64,000 nucleotides of DNA from an uncultured Pelagimonas sp. (GTDB taxonomy: Bacteria; Pseudomonadota; Alphaproteobacteria; Rhodobacterales; Rhodobacteraceae), in contig NZ_CANMKO010000012.1 of NCBI RefSeq assembly GCF_947498515.1, forward strand, positions 81,248-145,247, read 5' to 3'. A program made the position numbers and the translations under genes. Of this stretch, positions 52,121 to 62,534 are shown one piece after another (position 1 is the stretch's first letter; every line of letters begins with the position of its first letter). Under the pieces are notes generated by a model. That model saw nothing but the letters and a program-made list of their open reading frames with translations, was not told the DNA's origin and ran no database searches.

Positions 52121-54733
52121 ATGAACCTAGACAAGTTCACGGAGCGGTCGCGCGGTTTTATTCAAGCCGCTCAGACAATCGCAATGCGGGAAAGCCATCA
52201 GAAACTGGCCCCCGAACATTTGCTCAAGGCATTGATGGATGACGATCAAGGTCTGGCCAGCAATCTGATCAAAAGCGCTGGTGGTCAACCGGATCGCGTG
52301 GTTCAGGTTATTGACACCAAAATGGCCAAGATCCCCAAAGTGTCTGGGGATGCCGGACAGGTCTATCTTGATAGCGGTACCGGCAAAGTGCTTGATGAAG
52401 CCGAGAAAATTGCCACGAAGGCAGGCGATAGTTTTGTGCCTGTTGAACGGCTTTTGATGGCTTTGGCCTTGGTGAAAACCCCGGCAAAAGAAGCACTGGA
52501 GGCGGGTAATGTCTCGGCCCAGAAGCTTAACGAAGCGATCAATGATATCCGCAAAGGCCGTACGGCAGATAGTGCGACGGCCGAAGAGGGCTATGATGCG
52601 CTCAAGAAATACGCGAGCGACCTGACCGAGGCGGCGCGAAATGGCAAAATCGATCCGATCATTGGGCGAGACGAAGAAATTCGCCGCGCCATGCAGGTTC
52701 TGTCGCGTCGGACCAAAAACAATCCGGTCATGATTGGTGAACCCGGCGTTGGTAAAACCGCGATTGCCGAGGGTTTGGCCCTGCGGATCATCAATGGTGA
52801 CGTGCCTGAATCCCTGCGCAACAAGAAGTTGTTGGCGCTGGATATGGGCGCGTTGATCGCTGGTGCGAAATACCGTGGTGAGTTTGAGGAACGTCTTAAG
52901 GCGATCCTAACCGAGGTGACCGAAGCCGCCGGTGAAATCATTCTGTTCATCGACGAAATGCACACGCTTGTTGGCGCGGGCAAGGCCGATGGGGCTATGG
53001 ATGCGTCCAACCTATTGAAACCGGCACTGGCGCGGGGTGAGTTGCACTGTGTTGGAGCGACCACGCTCGATGAGTATCGTAAACACGTGGAAAAAGACGC
53101 GGCTTTGGCCCGGCGTTTCCAACCGGTATTGGTCGAAGAACCAACCGTCGAAGACACGATTTCGATCCTGCGTGGCATCAAGGAAAAGTATGAGCTGCAC
53201 CATGGTGTGCGGATTTCGGATAGCTCTTTGGTTGCGGCCTCGACGCTAAGCCACCGCTATATCACCGACCGTTTTTTGCCGGATAAAGCCATCGACCTGA
53301 TGGACGAAGCCGCCAGCCGGTTGCGCATGGAAGTGGACAGCAAACCCGAGGAATTGGATGCGCTTGACCGCGATATTCTGCAAAAGCAGATTGAGGTTGA
53401 AGCCTTGCGCCTTGAGGATGATCAGGCGTCCAAGGATCGGCTTGCCAAGCTGGAAAAGGATTTGGGTGACCTTCAGGAAGAGTCTGCCCAGATGACGGCC
53501 AAATGGCAGGCTGAGCGTGACAAGCTGGCTTCGGCACGCGACATCAAGGAACAGTTGGACCGGGCCCGCGCCGAGCTTGAGCACGCCAAGCGTGAGGGCA
53601 ATCTCGCCAAGGCGGGTGAGCTGTCTTATGGCATCATTCCGGGGCTGGAAAAGCAGCTGGTTGAGGCCGAAGAAAGCGATGACGTGATGGTCGAAGAAGC
53701 GGTGCGCCCCGAGCATATCGCCGCCGTTGTTGAACGCTGGACCGGTATTCCGACGTCGAAAATGTTGGAAGGTGACCGTGAAAAATTGCTGCGGATGGAA
53801 GATGATCTGCACAAGCGGGTCATCGGTCAGGAGCAAGCGGTCACCGCGGTGTCCAATGCGGTGCGTCGGGCGCGGGCCGGTCTGAACGACGAGAATAGGC
53901 CGCTTGGCTCGTTCCTGTTCCTTGGGCCAACCGGCGTCGGGAAAACCGAGCTTACCAAGGCGGTTGCCGATTTCCTCTTTGATGATGACAACGCCATGGT
54001 GCGCATTGATATGTCTGAGTTCATGGAGAAACACTCGGTTGCCCGTCTGATCGGGGCCCCTCCGGGCTATGTTGGTTATGACGAAGGTGGTGTTTTGACC
54101 GAAGCAGTACGTCGTCGCCCCTATCAGGTTGTCCTGTTCGATGAGGTCGAAAAGGCGCATCCGGATGTGTTCAACGTGCTGTTGCAGGTTCTCGATGACG
54201 GTCAATTGACCGACGGACAGGGTCGGACCGTGGACTTTAAACAGACGTTGATTGTGTTGACGTCGAACCTTGGGTCGCAGGCGCTTAGCCAGTTGCCCGA
54301 AGGATCGGATGCCGCACAGGCCAAACGCGATGTTATGGACGCCGTCCGGGCGCATTTCCGGCCGGAATTCCTTAATCGGCTTGATGAAACGATCATCTTT
54401 GACCGCCTCAAGCGCGAGGATATGGATGGCATTGTCGACATTCAACTGGGTCGTTTGCTGAAACGTCTGGCGGCGCGCAAGATATCGCTGCAGCTTGATG
54501 ATGACGCCAAAACATGGCTGGCTGACGAAGGTTATGATCCGGTGTTTGGGGCGCGTCCGCTCAAACGGGTGATCCAGCGCTCCCTGCAAAACTCGCTGGC
54601 CGAGATGCTTTTGGCCGGGGATATCGCCGATGGCGATACCATTGTTGTCAGTGCCGGAGCCGATGGGTTGTTGATCGGGGATCGGGTTGGTGCTTCAAAC
54701 CGGCCCAAACCGGATGATGCCGTCGTTCACTAA
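52121..54733 (+). CDS. clpB: ATP-dependent disaggregase ClpB
   Basis: An 870-residue Hsp100 chaperone. The N domain (residues 1-145) starts [21 protein letters not shown]. The first AAA domain has Walker [10 protein letters not shown] and [15 protein letters not shown]. The coiled-coil middle domain has the repeat [20 protein letters not shown]. The second AAA domain has [24 protein letters not shown] and the C-terminal arginine finger region. With DnaK it resolves protein aggregates. ATG at 52121 follows GGAGAG. An RpoH-type promoter and a strong terminator frame the gene. Confidence 0.96.
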   Translation: MNLDKFTERSRGFIQAAQTIAMRESHQKLAPEHLLKALMDDDQGLASNLIKSAGGQPDRVVQVIDTKMAKIPKVSGDAGQVYLDSGTGKVLDEAEKIATKAGDSFVPVERLLMALALVKTPAKEALEAGNVSAQKLNEAINDIRKGRTADSATAEEGYDALKKYASDLTEAARNGKIDPIIGRDEEIRRAMQVLSRRTKNNPVMIGEPGVGKTAIAEGLALRIINGDVPESLRNKKLLALDMGALIAGAKYRGEFEERLKAILTEVTEAAGEIILFIDEMHTLVGAGKADGAMDASNLLKPALARGELHCVGATTLDEYRKHVEKDAALARRFQPVLVEEPTVEDTISILRGIKEKYELHHGVRISDSSLVAASTLSHRYITDRFLPDKAIDLMDEAASRLRMEVDSKPEELDALDRDILQKQIEVEALRLEDDQASKDRLAKLEKDLGDLQEESAQMTAKWQAERDKLASARDIKEQLDRARAELEHAKREGNLAKAGELSYGIIPGLEKQLVEAEESDDVMVEEAVRPEHIAAVVERWTGIPTSKMLEGDREKLLRMEDDLHKRVIGQEQAVTAVSNAVRRARAGLNDENRPLGSFLFLGPTGVGKTELTKAVADFLFDDDNAMVRIDMSEFMEKHSVARLIGAPPGYVGYDEGGVLTEAVRRRPYQVVLFDEVEKAHPDVFNVLLQVLDDGQLTDGQGRTVDFKQTLIVLTSNLGSQALSQLPEGSDAAQAKRDVMDAVRAHFRPEFLNRLDETIIFDRLKREDMDGIVDIQLGRLLKRLAARKISLQLDDDAKTWLADEGYDPVFGARPLKRVIQRSLQNSLAEMLLAGDIADGDTIVVSAGADGLLIGDRVGASNRPKPDDAVVH

Positions 54734-54745
54734 GCTTGAAACAAG

Positions 54746-54773
54746 AAAGGCCCGCCAAATCGGCGGGCCTTTT
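54746..54773. terminator. Bidirectional terminator between clpB and the first RTX gene
   Basis: A perfect stem (AAAGGCCCGCC at 54746-54756 with GGCGGGCCTTT at 54762-54772), loop AAATC. U-rich ends in both directions let it serve clpB and the convergent RTX gene. Confidence 0.88.
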
Positions 54774-54789
54774 GCATGGTCTGTTTAGA

Positions 54790-56487
54790 TCAGAAGATAA
54801 AGTCGTTGGCGTTAATGTCGGCCGCGTTCACGCCGATCAAGTTCAAGTCGTTGCCGCCATCCAGATCAATCAAAACGTTGCCGCCGACCTGAGTGACAGA
54901 CATGTCACCAAAGCCCGAGATCGAACCAATGGCGCTGACGTCGATCATGTCCAACCCATCCTCAAAGTCCATGATGGTGTCGTCATTGCCGTTGCTGGCA
55001 AACACAAACGTATCTGCATCGGCCCCACCGGTCAGTCGATCGCGGCCGCGCCCGCCTTCGAGCGTATCGGCCCCGGCACCACCGTTCAGTTTGTCGTTGC
55101 CCTGATCACCAGACAAGGCGTCGTCGCCCGTACCGCCATCGAGAACGTCATTGTTGTTGCCGCCAGAGAGGACATCGTTGCCCGCGCCACCGTCAAGGCG
55201 GTCGTTCTTGCCACCACCATCTAGCGTATCGTTGCCAATCCCGCCTTCCAGCGTGTCTTTGCCATCGCCGCCCAACAAGGAATCGTCGCCATCTTGGCCA
55301 TAGAGTTTGTCAGCGCCTGCTCCGCCATCCAGCGTGTCATTGGTGTCGCCGCCATTCATAACATCGTTGCCGCCGCTTCCGACCATGGGGGCCGCGACCA
55401 TGACAAAATCCGAGGCGTCAATGTCGGTCCAAGCAACGCCTTCCAACAATACGGTGTTGCCATCCGAAAAGGTGAGTGTCGTGTTCGCGCCATCGCCGGT
55501 TAGGGTGATTTGCGACAGGTCCGTGATGCCAAGGGCGGTCACGTCGATCACATCCGTTCCGTTCTCAAAGTCGCTGATCACATCTTGGCCATTGCCGGGC
55601 ATGACGACAAATGTATCTGCGCCCGTACCACCGGCTATCGTGTCATCACCTGCACCGCCTTCGATCGTATCTGCACCTGCTCCGCCGTCCAGATCATCAT
55701 TGCCGGTGCCACCCAAAAGGACATCATTACCGGCATCTCCGGACAAGACGTCGTCTTGGTTGCCGCCATGCAGCTCATCGTCATTGTCGCCGCCGTTAAG
55801 AACATCGGCGTCACGGCCACCCAACAGGGTGTCATTGCCCGTGCCACCGTTCAACGTGTCATTGCCGGCGTCGCCAGACAGCAGGTCATCGCCAGCCTCT
55901 CCTGACATGTCGTCGTTGCCATTTGCGCCGGTCGCGGTGTCGTTTCCTTCGCCGGACGTCAACGTGTCATCACCGGCCAACAGGTTGTAATCGTCAGCAC
56001 CGGATGTGCCTGTGATGTCATCCGCTTCGGGGGTGATCACCGGGCCTGTGGGGGTTTCGGCGATTGAGATTTCATAGGACTCAGTTGGCCCGTTGATGCC
56101 CTGAACGGCCAAGGAATACATGCGTGTGTGGGTTGGGGTGACCTCCATCGAAATGGTGTTGCCCTCAACCTGCAAATTCGCAACAGCCATAAAGCCAGTA
56201 TAATGCATTTGGTCGGCTGCGTTGTGGGGAACGCCATCTGTCACGTGATAGCCAATAGAATGAAAATCAGCAGGATTAATGATGACCATGGAATGGAAAT
56301 CGGCAATGTCCTCAACAGTCATTGTAATAGTGTAGGTTGTGCCGGCTTCTAAAACCGGAAGGTTGATGCCGTCTTGGTGATCAGTACCGCCAAAAGTTCC
56401 TTGAAACACGTCATCAAAGCCGATCGTAAAACTGCCGGTGGCGTGGGCGTTGATGTTGGAGTCATGCGTTTCTGTAATAATAGCCAT
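54790..56487 (-). CDS. RTX calcium-binding secreted protein (first of two)
   Basis: A 565-residue acidic protein without a signal peptide. Residues 1-155 form a beta-sandwich-like domain resembling pre-peptidase C-terminal domains. Two blocks of RTX nonapeptides (GGxGxDxUx) follow, each closed by a segment such as [28 protein letters not shown]. The C-terminus ends [11 protein letters not shown], typical of type I secretion signals. Calcium binds in the extracellular space and drives folding. No HlyB/HlyD/TolC genes are in the window. No enzymatic domain is evident; adhesion or surface-layer roles are possible. The start at 56487 has GAGG upstream. Confidence 0.85.
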   Translation of the reverse strand: MAIITETHDSNINAHATGSFTIGFDDVFQGTFGGTDHQDGINLPVLEAGTTYTITMTVEDIADFHSMVIINPADFHSIGYHVTDGVPHNAADQMHYTGFMAVANLQVEGNTISMEVTPTHTRMYSLAVQGINGPTESYEISIAETPTGPVITPEADDITGTSGADDYNLLAGDDTLTSGEGNDTATGANGNDDMSGEAGDDLLSGDAGNDTLNGGTGNDTLLGGRDADVLNGGDNDDELHGGNQDDVLSGDAGNDVLLGGTGNDDLDGGAGADTIEGGAGDDTIAGGTGADTFVVMPGNGQDVISDFENGTDVIDVTALGITDLSQITLTGDGANTTLTFSDGNTVLLEGVAWTDIDASDFVMVAAPMVGSGGNDVMNGGDTNDTLDGGAGADKLYGQDGDDSLLGGDGKDTLEGGIGNDTLDGGGKNDRLDGGAGNDVLSGGNNNDVLDGGTGDDALSGDQGNDKLNGGAGADTLEGGRGRDRLTGGADADTFVFASNGNDDTIMDFEDGLDMIDVSAIGSISGFGDMSVTQVGGNVLIDLDGGNDLNLIGVNAADINANDFIF

Positions 56488-56679
56488 TGTGATTTGCCTC
56501 AGCGATAGAATGTAAGTTGGGGCAATCACTCAAAACACGCGAAACTCAAAAGCTGCCCTTCAAATGTGTGTTTGACGCTAGGGAAAGGCGGTTTCATGGG
56601 CTGTTCAGGTCAATTTGTAGAAAGCTTTTGGCAACGCGCGCCGTATTCGGGGCTGATTGTGGCTAAACTGGTTAACGGA

Positions 56680-56714
56680 TTTCGAAAAAGGAAACGGCCC
56701 GCCGAAGCGAGCCG
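56680..56714 (-). terminator. UUCG-loop terminator of the second RTX gene
   Basis: On the minus strand CGGCTCGC pairs with GCGGGCCG around a TTCG tetraloop (56695-56714 on plus), followed by TTTCCTTTTT. It lies 25 bp past the stop of the RTX gene at 56739. Confidence 0.85.
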
Positions 56715-56738
56715 CATTGTTTCTGGTTTTGACGCTTT

Positions 56739-58151
56739 TTAGAAAATGAAGTCGTCAGCCGATATGTTGGCGATGTCTGTGTTTTGCAAAGTCACGCTGT
56801 TGTCACCAGCAAATTGCACATGCACATCGGTTCCGATCTGGGTAACGGTCAGGCCGCTGTACCCTACGATGCCCTCAGACGCATAGGCGCTTACGTCCAA
56901 CTGATCGCTGCCGTCTTCAAAGTCGGTGATCGTGTCGTTGTTGCTACGCATCGCAAAGACAAACACGTCGCTACCGGTGCCACCTGTCATCAAATCCTGG
57001 CCCCAACCACCGGTTAGCTCGTCATTGCCTGTGCCACCATCCATGGTGTCCTTGCCCGCACCGCCGTCCAATTGGTCGTTCCCGGCATCGCCCCACATCT
57101 TGTCGTTGCCGTTTTCGCCAATGATCTCATCAGCGCCGTCACCACCGTACAAACGGTCGTTCTTGTTGCCGCCGTTCAAATAGTCATTGCCGGAGCCGCC
57201 ATCCAATAGGTCATTGTCGGCGTCGCCTGTGATAACATCGTTGCCTTGGCCGCCATAGATTTTGTCTTGGCCAGATCCGCCAGAGATCAGATCATTGCCA
57301 TCTTCACCGCGGATTTGATCGCGCCCGGCACCGCCGCTTATGTTGTCATGACCATCGCCACCCCAGATACGATCCGAGCCATTGCCCGCGTCGATAACAT
57401 CGGCCCCGTCTGTGCCGGTTACTGTGTCAGACCCTTCCGAGGTCTCAACAGGGGAGGGGGCTTCACTTAGAACAAAGTTGCTGTTGTCGAGATCAGCTGG
57501 TGAAATCCCCGACAGTTCCAAGGTGTTGCCGTAGCCAAGGTTGATGCGCGTGCTGGCCCCAAGATCTTCGAGGGTGAGTTGCGAGATATCGTAGATGCCG
57601 ATGGTGGTCAGATCGATGGTATCGATGCCGATTTCAAAATCAGTGATGATGTCATTGCCGGTTTTCCAGCCGTCGATGATGAAGAGGTCGGCCCCATCTT
57701 CGCCGGTCATGACGTCGTCGCCTTTGCCACCGATGATGGTGTCGTCATTGGCCCCGCCATTCAGCGTATCGTTGTCATTTCCGCCGTCCAAAAGGTCTTC
57801 TGCATCACCACCGTATAGCTCATCATTGTTGTTGCCGCCGATCAATGTGTCGTCGCCAGCCCCACCAACAAGGAAATCATCCGCATTGCCACCGTCCAGC
57901 ACATCGTTGCCGGCCTCACCATAAAGAGAGTCGTGGCCACAGGCTCCAACGAGCATGTCATCGCCTTCGCCGCCTTGGATGTCGTCGCCACCATTGCCCC
58001 CCAGCAAGGTGTCGTTGCCATCCATGCCTAAAATAAGGTCGGCACCATTGGCACCCATGTAATAATCATCGCCATCCAATAGGGCGACCACGTCACGTTC
58101 TACTGTTCCAGTCAGGCTATCGTTGCCGTCGGTTCCAAATGTTGTCGGCAT
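56739..58151 (-). CDS. RTX calcium-binding secreted protein (second)
   Basis: A 470-residue acidic protein consisting almost wholly of RTX nonapeptides, starting at residue 1 (FGTDGNDSLTG). Two blocks are separated by a segment (DIITDFEIGIDTIDLTTIGIYDISQ) and an Ala/Ser/Pro spacer. The end, SADDFIF, is a type I secretion signal like that of its neighbour. There is no other domain, so it may act as a calcium-bound surface or matrix protein. It is on the same strand as the first RTX gene, each with its own terminator. Confidence 0.85.
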   Translation of the reverse strand: MPTTFGTDGNDSLTGTVERDVVALLDGDDYYMGANGADLILGMDGNDTLLGGNGGDDIQGGEGDDMLVGACGHDSLYGEAGNDVLDGGNADDFLVGGAGDDTLIGGNNNDELYGGDAEDLLDGGNDNDTLNGGANDDTIIGGKGDDVMTGEDGADLFIIDGWKTGNDIITDFEIGIDTIDLTTIGIYDISQLTLEDLGASTRINLGYGNTLELSGISPADLDNSNFVLSEAPSPVETSEGSDTVTGTDGADVIDAGNGSDRIWGGDGHDNISGGAGRDQIRGEDGNDLISGGSGQDKIYGGQGNDVITGDADNDLLDGGSGNDYLNGGNKNDRLYGGDGADEIIGENGNDKMWGDAGNDQLDGGAGKDTMDGGTGNDELTGGWGQDLMTGGTGSDVFVFAMRSNNDTITDFEDGSDQLDVSAYASEGIVGYSGLTVTQIGTDVHVQFAGDNSVTLQNTDIANISADDFIF

Positions 58152-58269
58152 GGCAGTGCCCCTTGTATAAAATGCGTCATTGATGCCCCAACACCCAAAA
58201 TCACCGGCTTCCCCCCCAGGATCACCGCGAACTCGTAATGGTTAATGAAGCTATTGACTTGCGGGCAGG

Positions 58270-58308
58270 CGCGCAAAGAAAAAGACCGAATTTCGCCCAA
58301 ATTCGGTC
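58270..58308 (-). terminator. Terminator after the DUF302 gene
   Basis: A perfect ten-base-pair stem (58284-58293 with 58299-58308) around a five-base loop is followed on the minus strand by CTTTTTCTTT. It lies 85 bp after the DUF302 stop codon. Confidence 0.8.
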
Positions 58309-58392
58309 ACATTTCAGTTTTGATGCCGTTATTGGTTTCTTACGACGCGACAATCGCAACCGGTGCGTGAAACTGTTGCTGGCGCTGCAGAA

Positions 58393-58836
58393 TCACTCCA
58401 AGTCGATGGCGGTCTTCGCGATCCCATCCAAAAGGGTTTCGACCTTTTTCATGGCTCCGTCGGGAAAGCTGCGGAAGCCAATGGTGGTGACGTCCGGGGT
58501 CTCGGGACGGACCATGACAAAGATGTCATAGGGGCAGAACACGATGTTCATCGGATCGGCCTCCATCACCTCGCGTGAGATTTTGGCCGAGCAGAAACTA
58601 AAGACGTCGGCGTTGAGAAACAAAACCGTGTCCGATCCAACGTCTTCTCGGGTGCGTTCCAGCATGTCACCGGTATGAGACACGCTATCAATCACTAGAC
58701 CGGCATCAAGAATGGCGCTCTCTAACCCAAAAACGACATCGTCAAAGCTCTCGTCTGTGTCATAGGTAATCATGTCCGCCGCAAGTGCCGCTGTGCTCAT
58801 CAAACTTAGCGCGACTGCGCCCAAAAGCGTTTTCAT
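58393..58836 (-). CDS. Exported DUF302 protein
   Basis: A 147-residue protein with a signal peptide (residues 1-19, ALAA). The DUF302 core is visible as SFDDVVFGLESAILDAGLVIDSVSHTGDML and INIVFCPYDIFVM-like NIVFCPYDIFVMV. DUF302 proteins are periplasmic and of unknown function, sometimes linked to sulphur or haem metabolism. The two cysteines (FSFCSAKI, VFCPYD) could bind a ligand. It is divergent from the glutamate-synthase-like gene at 58953. Confidence 0.8.
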   Translation of the reverse strand: MKTLLGAVALSLMSTAALAADMITYDTDESFDDVVFGLESAILDAGLVIDSVSHTGDMLERTREDVGSDTVLFLNADVFSFCSAKISREVMEADPMNIVFCPYDIFVMVRPETPDVTTIGFRSFPDGAMKKVETLLDGIAKTAIDLE

Positions 58837-58952
58837 GCTCTCTCCCTTTCACGAATGCGGCAGCGGGGCTGCCATTTGCCTTGGTTAATGGCACAGTAGC
58901 GTCAAAGGCTGGGTTTGCCCTGAGGCAAACCGACACATTCAGGGAGTCGCAT

Positions 58953-60449
58953 ATGGGTTACGCAATGGCCGCGCTGGAATACTTGGCGCTTTTCTTTGTT
59001 TTCTTTTTGGGCGTCGCGGTGGCGTTGATCATTGTTCTGTTCATTGCTGACCGGCGACAAACCGGGGATGCGATCCGGCGAAATTATCCGGTGATCGGGC
59101 GGTTTCGGCATATCTTTTCCGAGCTGGGAGAGTTTTTTCGCCAATATTTCTTTGCCATGGACCGCGAGGAAATGCCGTTTAACCGGGCGCAACGCAATTG
59201 GGTGTCGCGCGCCGTTGGGGCGAAAAGCAACACCATCGCCTTTGGGTCGACGCGTAATTTGAACGTGCCGGGTACGCCGATCTTTATGAATGCGGTGTTT
59301 CCACCGCTTGATGACCAATATGCCTCGACCGAACCTTTGCAGATCGGGCCTTATTGCCGCGAACCCTATGCGGCCCCGTCAATCTTCAATATTTCCGGCA
59401 TGTCGTATGGCGCGTTGTCCAAGCCTGCGGTATTGGCGCTTAGCCGTGGTGCCGCCAAGGCCGGGGTTTGGATGAACACGGGCGAGGGCGGGATGTCGCC
59501 TCACCACCTCAAAGGCGGGTGCGATATTGTCTATCAAATCGGTACCGCGAAGTTTGGGGTGCGTGATGCCGAGGGTAACCTAAGCGATGACAAACTGCGC
59601 GAGGTTGCAGCACATCCAGAAGTGAAGATGTTTGAGATCAAGCTGAGCCAAGGGGCGAAACCCGGCAAGGGCGGCATTCTCCCCGCCGCCAAGGTGAGCA
59701 AGGAGATCGCCGAAATTCGCGGTATCCCCGAAGGTCAGCCGGGTATTTCCCCCAATCGTCACCGCGAGGTTGATGATTTTGGCGACCTGCTTGATCTGAT
59801 TTCGCATATCCGTGAGGTGACCGGAAAGCCCGTTGGTTTCAAAACCTGTATGGGCTCGGCGGAACCTTGGATCGAGCTGTTTGATTTGATCAAAGAACGC
59901 GGAGCCGAGCACGCGCCGGATTTCATCACGGTTGATGGTGGCGAAGGCGGAACAGGGGCCGCGCCGATGCCCTTGATGGATTTGGTGGGGCTACCATTGC
60001 GCGAAGCCTTGGTACGGATGACAGATTTGCGCGATCAATATGACCTGCACGAGCGTATTCGCATTGTTGCCAGTGGCAAGCTGATCAACCCCGGTGACGT
60101 GGCTTGGGCGATTTGCGCGGGGGCGGATTTTGTCACCTCGGCGCGCGGGTTCATGTTCTCGCTTGGTTGTATTCAGGCGCTAAAGTGCAACCAGAATACC
60201 TGTCCCACCGGGATCACCACCCATGATCGAGGCCTACAAAAAGGGTTGGTTGTTGAAGAGAAAGACAAACGCGTCGCCGCCTATGCCAAGTCCATTATAT
60301 ATGAGGTGGAAACCATCGCGCATTCCGTTGGCGTGGCCGAGCCGCGATTGATGCGGCGTCGGCATGTGCGCATTGTGCGCGATGATGGCAGCTCGGTCCG
60401 AATGAACGAGCTCTACCCCTCTCATCCCAGTAGTGGCGCGGCGGCCTGA
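58953..60449 (+). CDS. FMN-binding glutamate synthase family protein, membrane-anchored
   Basis: A 498-residue protein. One membrane segment is at residues about 8-34 (LEYLALFFVFFLGVAVALIIVLFIADRR). The Glu_synthase TIM barrel follows: NISGMSYGALSKPAVLALSRGA, TGEGGMSPHHLKGGCDIVYQIGTAKFG and FITVDGGEGGTGAAPMPLMD. An iron-sulphur motif of form CX5CX4C (CIQALKCNQNTCP) is intact. It lacks the glutaminase and C-terminal domains of true glutamate synthase. Such stand-alone domains may use ferredoxin or an unknown donor. Start at 58953 has AGGGAG. The 3' end overlaps the convergent gene by 28 bp. Confidence 0.88.
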   Translation: MGYAMAALEYLALFFVFFLGVAVALIIVLFIADRRQTGDAIRRNYPVIGRFRHIFSELGEFFRQYFFAMDREEMPFNRAQRNWVSRAVGAKSNTIAFGSTRNLNVPGTPIFMNAVFPPLDDQYASTEPLQIGPYCREPYAAPSIFNISGMSYGALSKPAVLALSRGAAKAGVWMNTGEGGMSPHHLKGGCDIVYQIGTAKFGVRDAEGNLSDDKLREVAAHPEVKMFEIKLSQGAKPGKGGILPAAKVSKEIAEIRGIPEGQPGISPNRHREVDDFGDLLDLISHIREVTGKPVGFKTCMGSAEPWIELFDLIKERGAEHAPDFITVDGGEGGTGAAPMPLMDLVGLPLREALVRMTDLRDQYDLHERIRIVASGKLINPGDVAWAICAGADFVTSARGFMFSLGCIQALKCNQNTCPTGITTHDRGLQKGLVVEEKDKRVAAYAKSIIYEVETIAHSVGVAEPRLMRRRHVRIVRDDGSSVRMNELYPSHPSSGAAA

Positions 60450-60808
60450 TCAGGAAAAAGCAACGCAAGGGCAAGCCCGGCGGCGATGGCGCCAAATGGC
60501 CACGCCGCCCGGCGCACCCGTGGGTTAAGGCTCCACGTCATGATCATAACAAAGGCGCCGGCGTTGGAGACCAAGCCAACCCACATCATCCCCCATGGGA
60601 TTTGCAGATCGAGCGCAACAAAGAGCGCTGCCAAATAGCCAACCACAAGGGCGGCCAAAGCGACGGCATAAAGCCGGTAGATAAGCGGGTCTTGGCCCCA
60701 TTGCCCGGTTAGATTGTTGAGACGGGAATTATTGGCAAAGCCAAAGGTGGCGATGAGCGGAAGGGAAAGCAGTATTTTTGCAGTCAAAAGCAGAGCAAGG
60801 GCGGACAT
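60422..60808 (-). CDS. Small four-helix membrane protein
   Basis: A 128-residue hydrophobic protein with four predicted helices (MSALALLLTAKILLSLPLIATFGF, YAVALAALVVGYLAALFVALDL, WGMMWVGLVSNAGAFVMIMTW and WPFGAIAAGLALALL). No family recognised. It is divergent from the HxlR gene across a double operator and is presumably repressed by it. Its tail overlaps the glutamate-synthase-like gene by 28 bp, unusual among genes here. Confidence 0.7.
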   Translation of the reverse strand: MSALALLLTAKILLSLPLIATFGFANNSRLNNLTGQWGQDPLIYRLYAVALAALVVGYLAALFVALDLQIPWGMMWVGLVSNAGAFVMIMTWSLNPRVRRAAWPFGAIAAGLALALLFPDQAAAPLLG

Positions 60809-60818
60809 GGCGCGAATC

Positions 60819-60879
60819 CTGAGTTTGAATTTTGAACTTAGCCCAAGATGGTCTATCTGAGTTCGTATGTCAAACTCAG
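60819..60879. promoter_or_regulatory. Two 23-bp operators for the HxlR regulator
   Basis: Two dyads with the same 10+3+10 design lie at 60819-60841 and 60857-60879. Left arms are CTGAGTTTGA and CTGAGTTCGT, right arms TTGAACTTAG and TCAAACTCAG. They start 38 bp apart. The second overlaps the HxlR start codon at 60867, so binding would block its expression and that of the divergent membrane protein. Confidence 0.8.
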
Positions 60880-61334
60880 ATGATTCCGAACTTGTCCCCC
60901 GTTTTCCACCTGACCGATGCGGCCTTGCCTTGGCGGCTGGGGTTCTGGGCGACAAATGGGTGCTTCTTATCCTGCGTCAGCTGTTTTACGGCGTTGCCCG
61001 GTTTGAAGACATTCGCGCCGATATCGGTATTCCAAAATCTGTTCTGTCGACTCGTCTGGCCGATCTGATCACCGAAGGTATTGTCGTCAAACGTCCCTAC
61101 AAACCCGAAGGCGGGCGCACCCGGTGGGAATATCATCTGTCCAAAAAGGGTGTCGATCTTGCGATGTCGTTCTTGGCTTTGCTTGAGTGGGGCAACAAAA
61201 ACCTACCCATTTCTGGTGCCGCTATTGGCCCGGTTGAAGCCGCCACGCGCCGCCACTTGCGTGTCGCCTTGGTCGACGATGAGGGGCGCGAGGTTCCAAT
61301 GCAAACCATTCGGCTCGCGGACCTGTCACGCTAA
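60867..61334 (+). CDS. HxlR-family winged-helix regulator
   Basis: A 155-residue protein. The HxlR domain spans residues 10-110 with the typical LGDKWVLLILRQLFYGVARFEDIR start and the wing region RPYKPEGGRTRWEYHLSKKG. A short C-terminal extension follows. HxlR regulators often respond to oxidants or aldehydes. The start has no ribosome site and lies within operator 2, so the mRNA may be leaderless. Confidence 0.85.
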   Translation: MSNSDDSELVPRFPPDRCGLALAAGVLGDKWVLLILRQLFYGVARFEDIRADIGIPKSVLSTRLADLITEGIVVKRPYKPEGGRTRWEYHLSKKGVDLAMSFLALLEWGNKNLPISGAAIGPVEAATRRHLRVALVDDEGREVPMQTIRLADLSR

Positions 61335-61428
61335 AGTGTTACAGTCGCGGCACGGCAACGTGAGGCGAATTGCGTTGGCGGATGATCTCGGGCGCTTTAT
61401 CTAAAGCTCACCAACCAAGGAGAAGCAA

Positions 61429-62328
61429 ATGGCCAAGCGCTGGACCAACACCCTGACCCAAGCCGATGTAACACCCGAAGCGGCGTTTCTGAACCGCCGT
61501 CAAGTATTGGCAGGAATTGGGGCCGGAGCTGTGCTGGGCCTTGGCCATCAGGCGCAGGCTCAAGAGGCGCTTAAGCCCAACGCCTGGGAAGAGATCACCA
61601 ACTATTGCAACTATTATGAGTTCGGGACGGGCAAAGACGATCCGGCTCGCAACGCCCGCGCGCTCACCACCGACCCATGGACCGTCAAGATTGACGGATT
61701 GGTCGAGCGTCCGGGCGACTATGCCCTTGGTGACATTCTCGCCAAGATGACTATCGAAGAGCGTATCTATCGGTTCCGCTGTGTCGAAGCGTGGTCAATG
61801 GTGGTGCCGTGGAACGGGTTTGAACTTGCGGATCTGTTGAATTTGGCCGGTGTTCAGACTGACGCCAAATATGTGGCATTTGAAACCGTGTATCGCCCCG
61901 AAGAAATGCCCGGCACCCGCTATCCTGTTTTGGACTGGCCCTACGTCGAAGGGCTGCGCCTTGATGAGGCAATGCACCCACTGACCCTGATGGCGACGGG
62001 CCTTTATGGCAAACCGCTTCCAAACCAGAACGGTGCCCCAATGCGCCTTGTCGTTCCATGGAAGTACGGGTTTAAATCAATCAAATCCGTGGTCCGCATT
62101 ACCTTGACCGACACCCAGCCGCCCACCAGCTGGAACAAATCCAATGCCCGCGAATATGGCTTCTATAGTAATGTGAACCCAACCGTTGATCATCCACGTT
62201 GGTCACAGGCCACTGAGCGCCCCATTGGTGGCGGTCTGTTTGCCGGTAAGAAAGAGACGTTGATGTTCAACGGCTATGACGAAGTCGCGTCTCTTTATGA
62301 AGGTATGGATTTGGCCAAGCATTTCTAA
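61429..62328 (+). CDS. msrP: Protein-methionine-sulphoxide reductase catalytic subunit MsrP
   Basis: A 299-residue molybdoenzyme. The Tat signal has its RR pair at residues 23-24 ([12 protein letters not shown]). Molybdenum ligand Cys118 lies in [15 protein letters not shown], followed by [13 protein letters not shown] and the C-terminal signature. It repairs oxidised methionines in periplasmic proteins with electrons from MsrQ. It begins with AAGGAGA and is followed two bases later by a small gene. An HxlR regulator lies upstream, possibly a stress link. Confidence 0.95.
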   Translation: MAKRWTNTLTQADVTPEAAFLNRRQVLAGIGAGAVLGLGHQAQAQEALKPNAWEEITNYCNYYEFGTGKDDPARNARALTTDPWTVKIDGLVERPGDYALGDILAKMTIEERIYRFRCVEAWSMVVPWNGFELADLLNLAGVQTDAKYVAFETVYRPEEMPGTRYPVLDWPYVEGLRLDEAMHPLTLMATGLYGKPLPNQNGAPMRLVVPWKYGFKSIKSVVRITLTDTQPPTSWNKSNAREYGFYSNVNPTVDHPRWSQATERPIGGGLFAGKKETLMFNGYDEVASLYEGMDLAKHF

Positions 62329-62330
62329 GC

Positions 62331-62534
62331 ATGGAAACGCAATCACGTCTGACATGCCCTGAATGTGGGTTCGCAGAGACCTTGGAAATGCCTCAGGATG
62401 CTTGCCGATGGTTTCATGAATGTACGGCTTGCGGTGTCGTGCTAAAACCACGAGCCGGCGATTGCTGTGTTTTTTGTTCCTACGGAACGGTCCGTTGCCC
62501 ACCCATTCAACAAGGTGACACCTGTTGCAATTGA
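62331..62534 (+). CDS. GDCCVxC-domain small cysteine-rich protein
   Basis: A 67-residue protein with CPECGF, CTACG, GDCCVFCSYG and a CC end: nine cysteines in all. It matches the GDCCVxC family as I recall it. The spacing of CxxC pairs suggests zinc or iron-sulphur binding. It lies between msrP and msrQ, two genes normally adjacent. It begins two bases after the msrP stop and overlaps the msrQ start by ten, so the three are probably translated together. Its function is unknown. Confidence 0.78.
   Translation: METQSRLTCPECGFAETLEMPQDACRWFHECTACGVVLKPRAGDCCVFCSYGTVRCPPIQQGDTCCN

Noticed and set aside
53246..54589. Long minus-strand open frame opposite clpB
   Set aside because: Antisense shadow of clpB with low-complexity, non-family sequence.
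55307..55990. Open frame of 227 codons on the plus strand within the RTX gene
   Set aside because: It is made of Ser/Pro/Ala repeats that mirror the RTX nonapeptides on the opposite strand.
54990..58100. Short tandem repeats that might be read as a CRISPR or satellite array
   Set aside because: The repeats are 27-bp coding units of RTX nonapeptides, without constant repeat and unique spacers.
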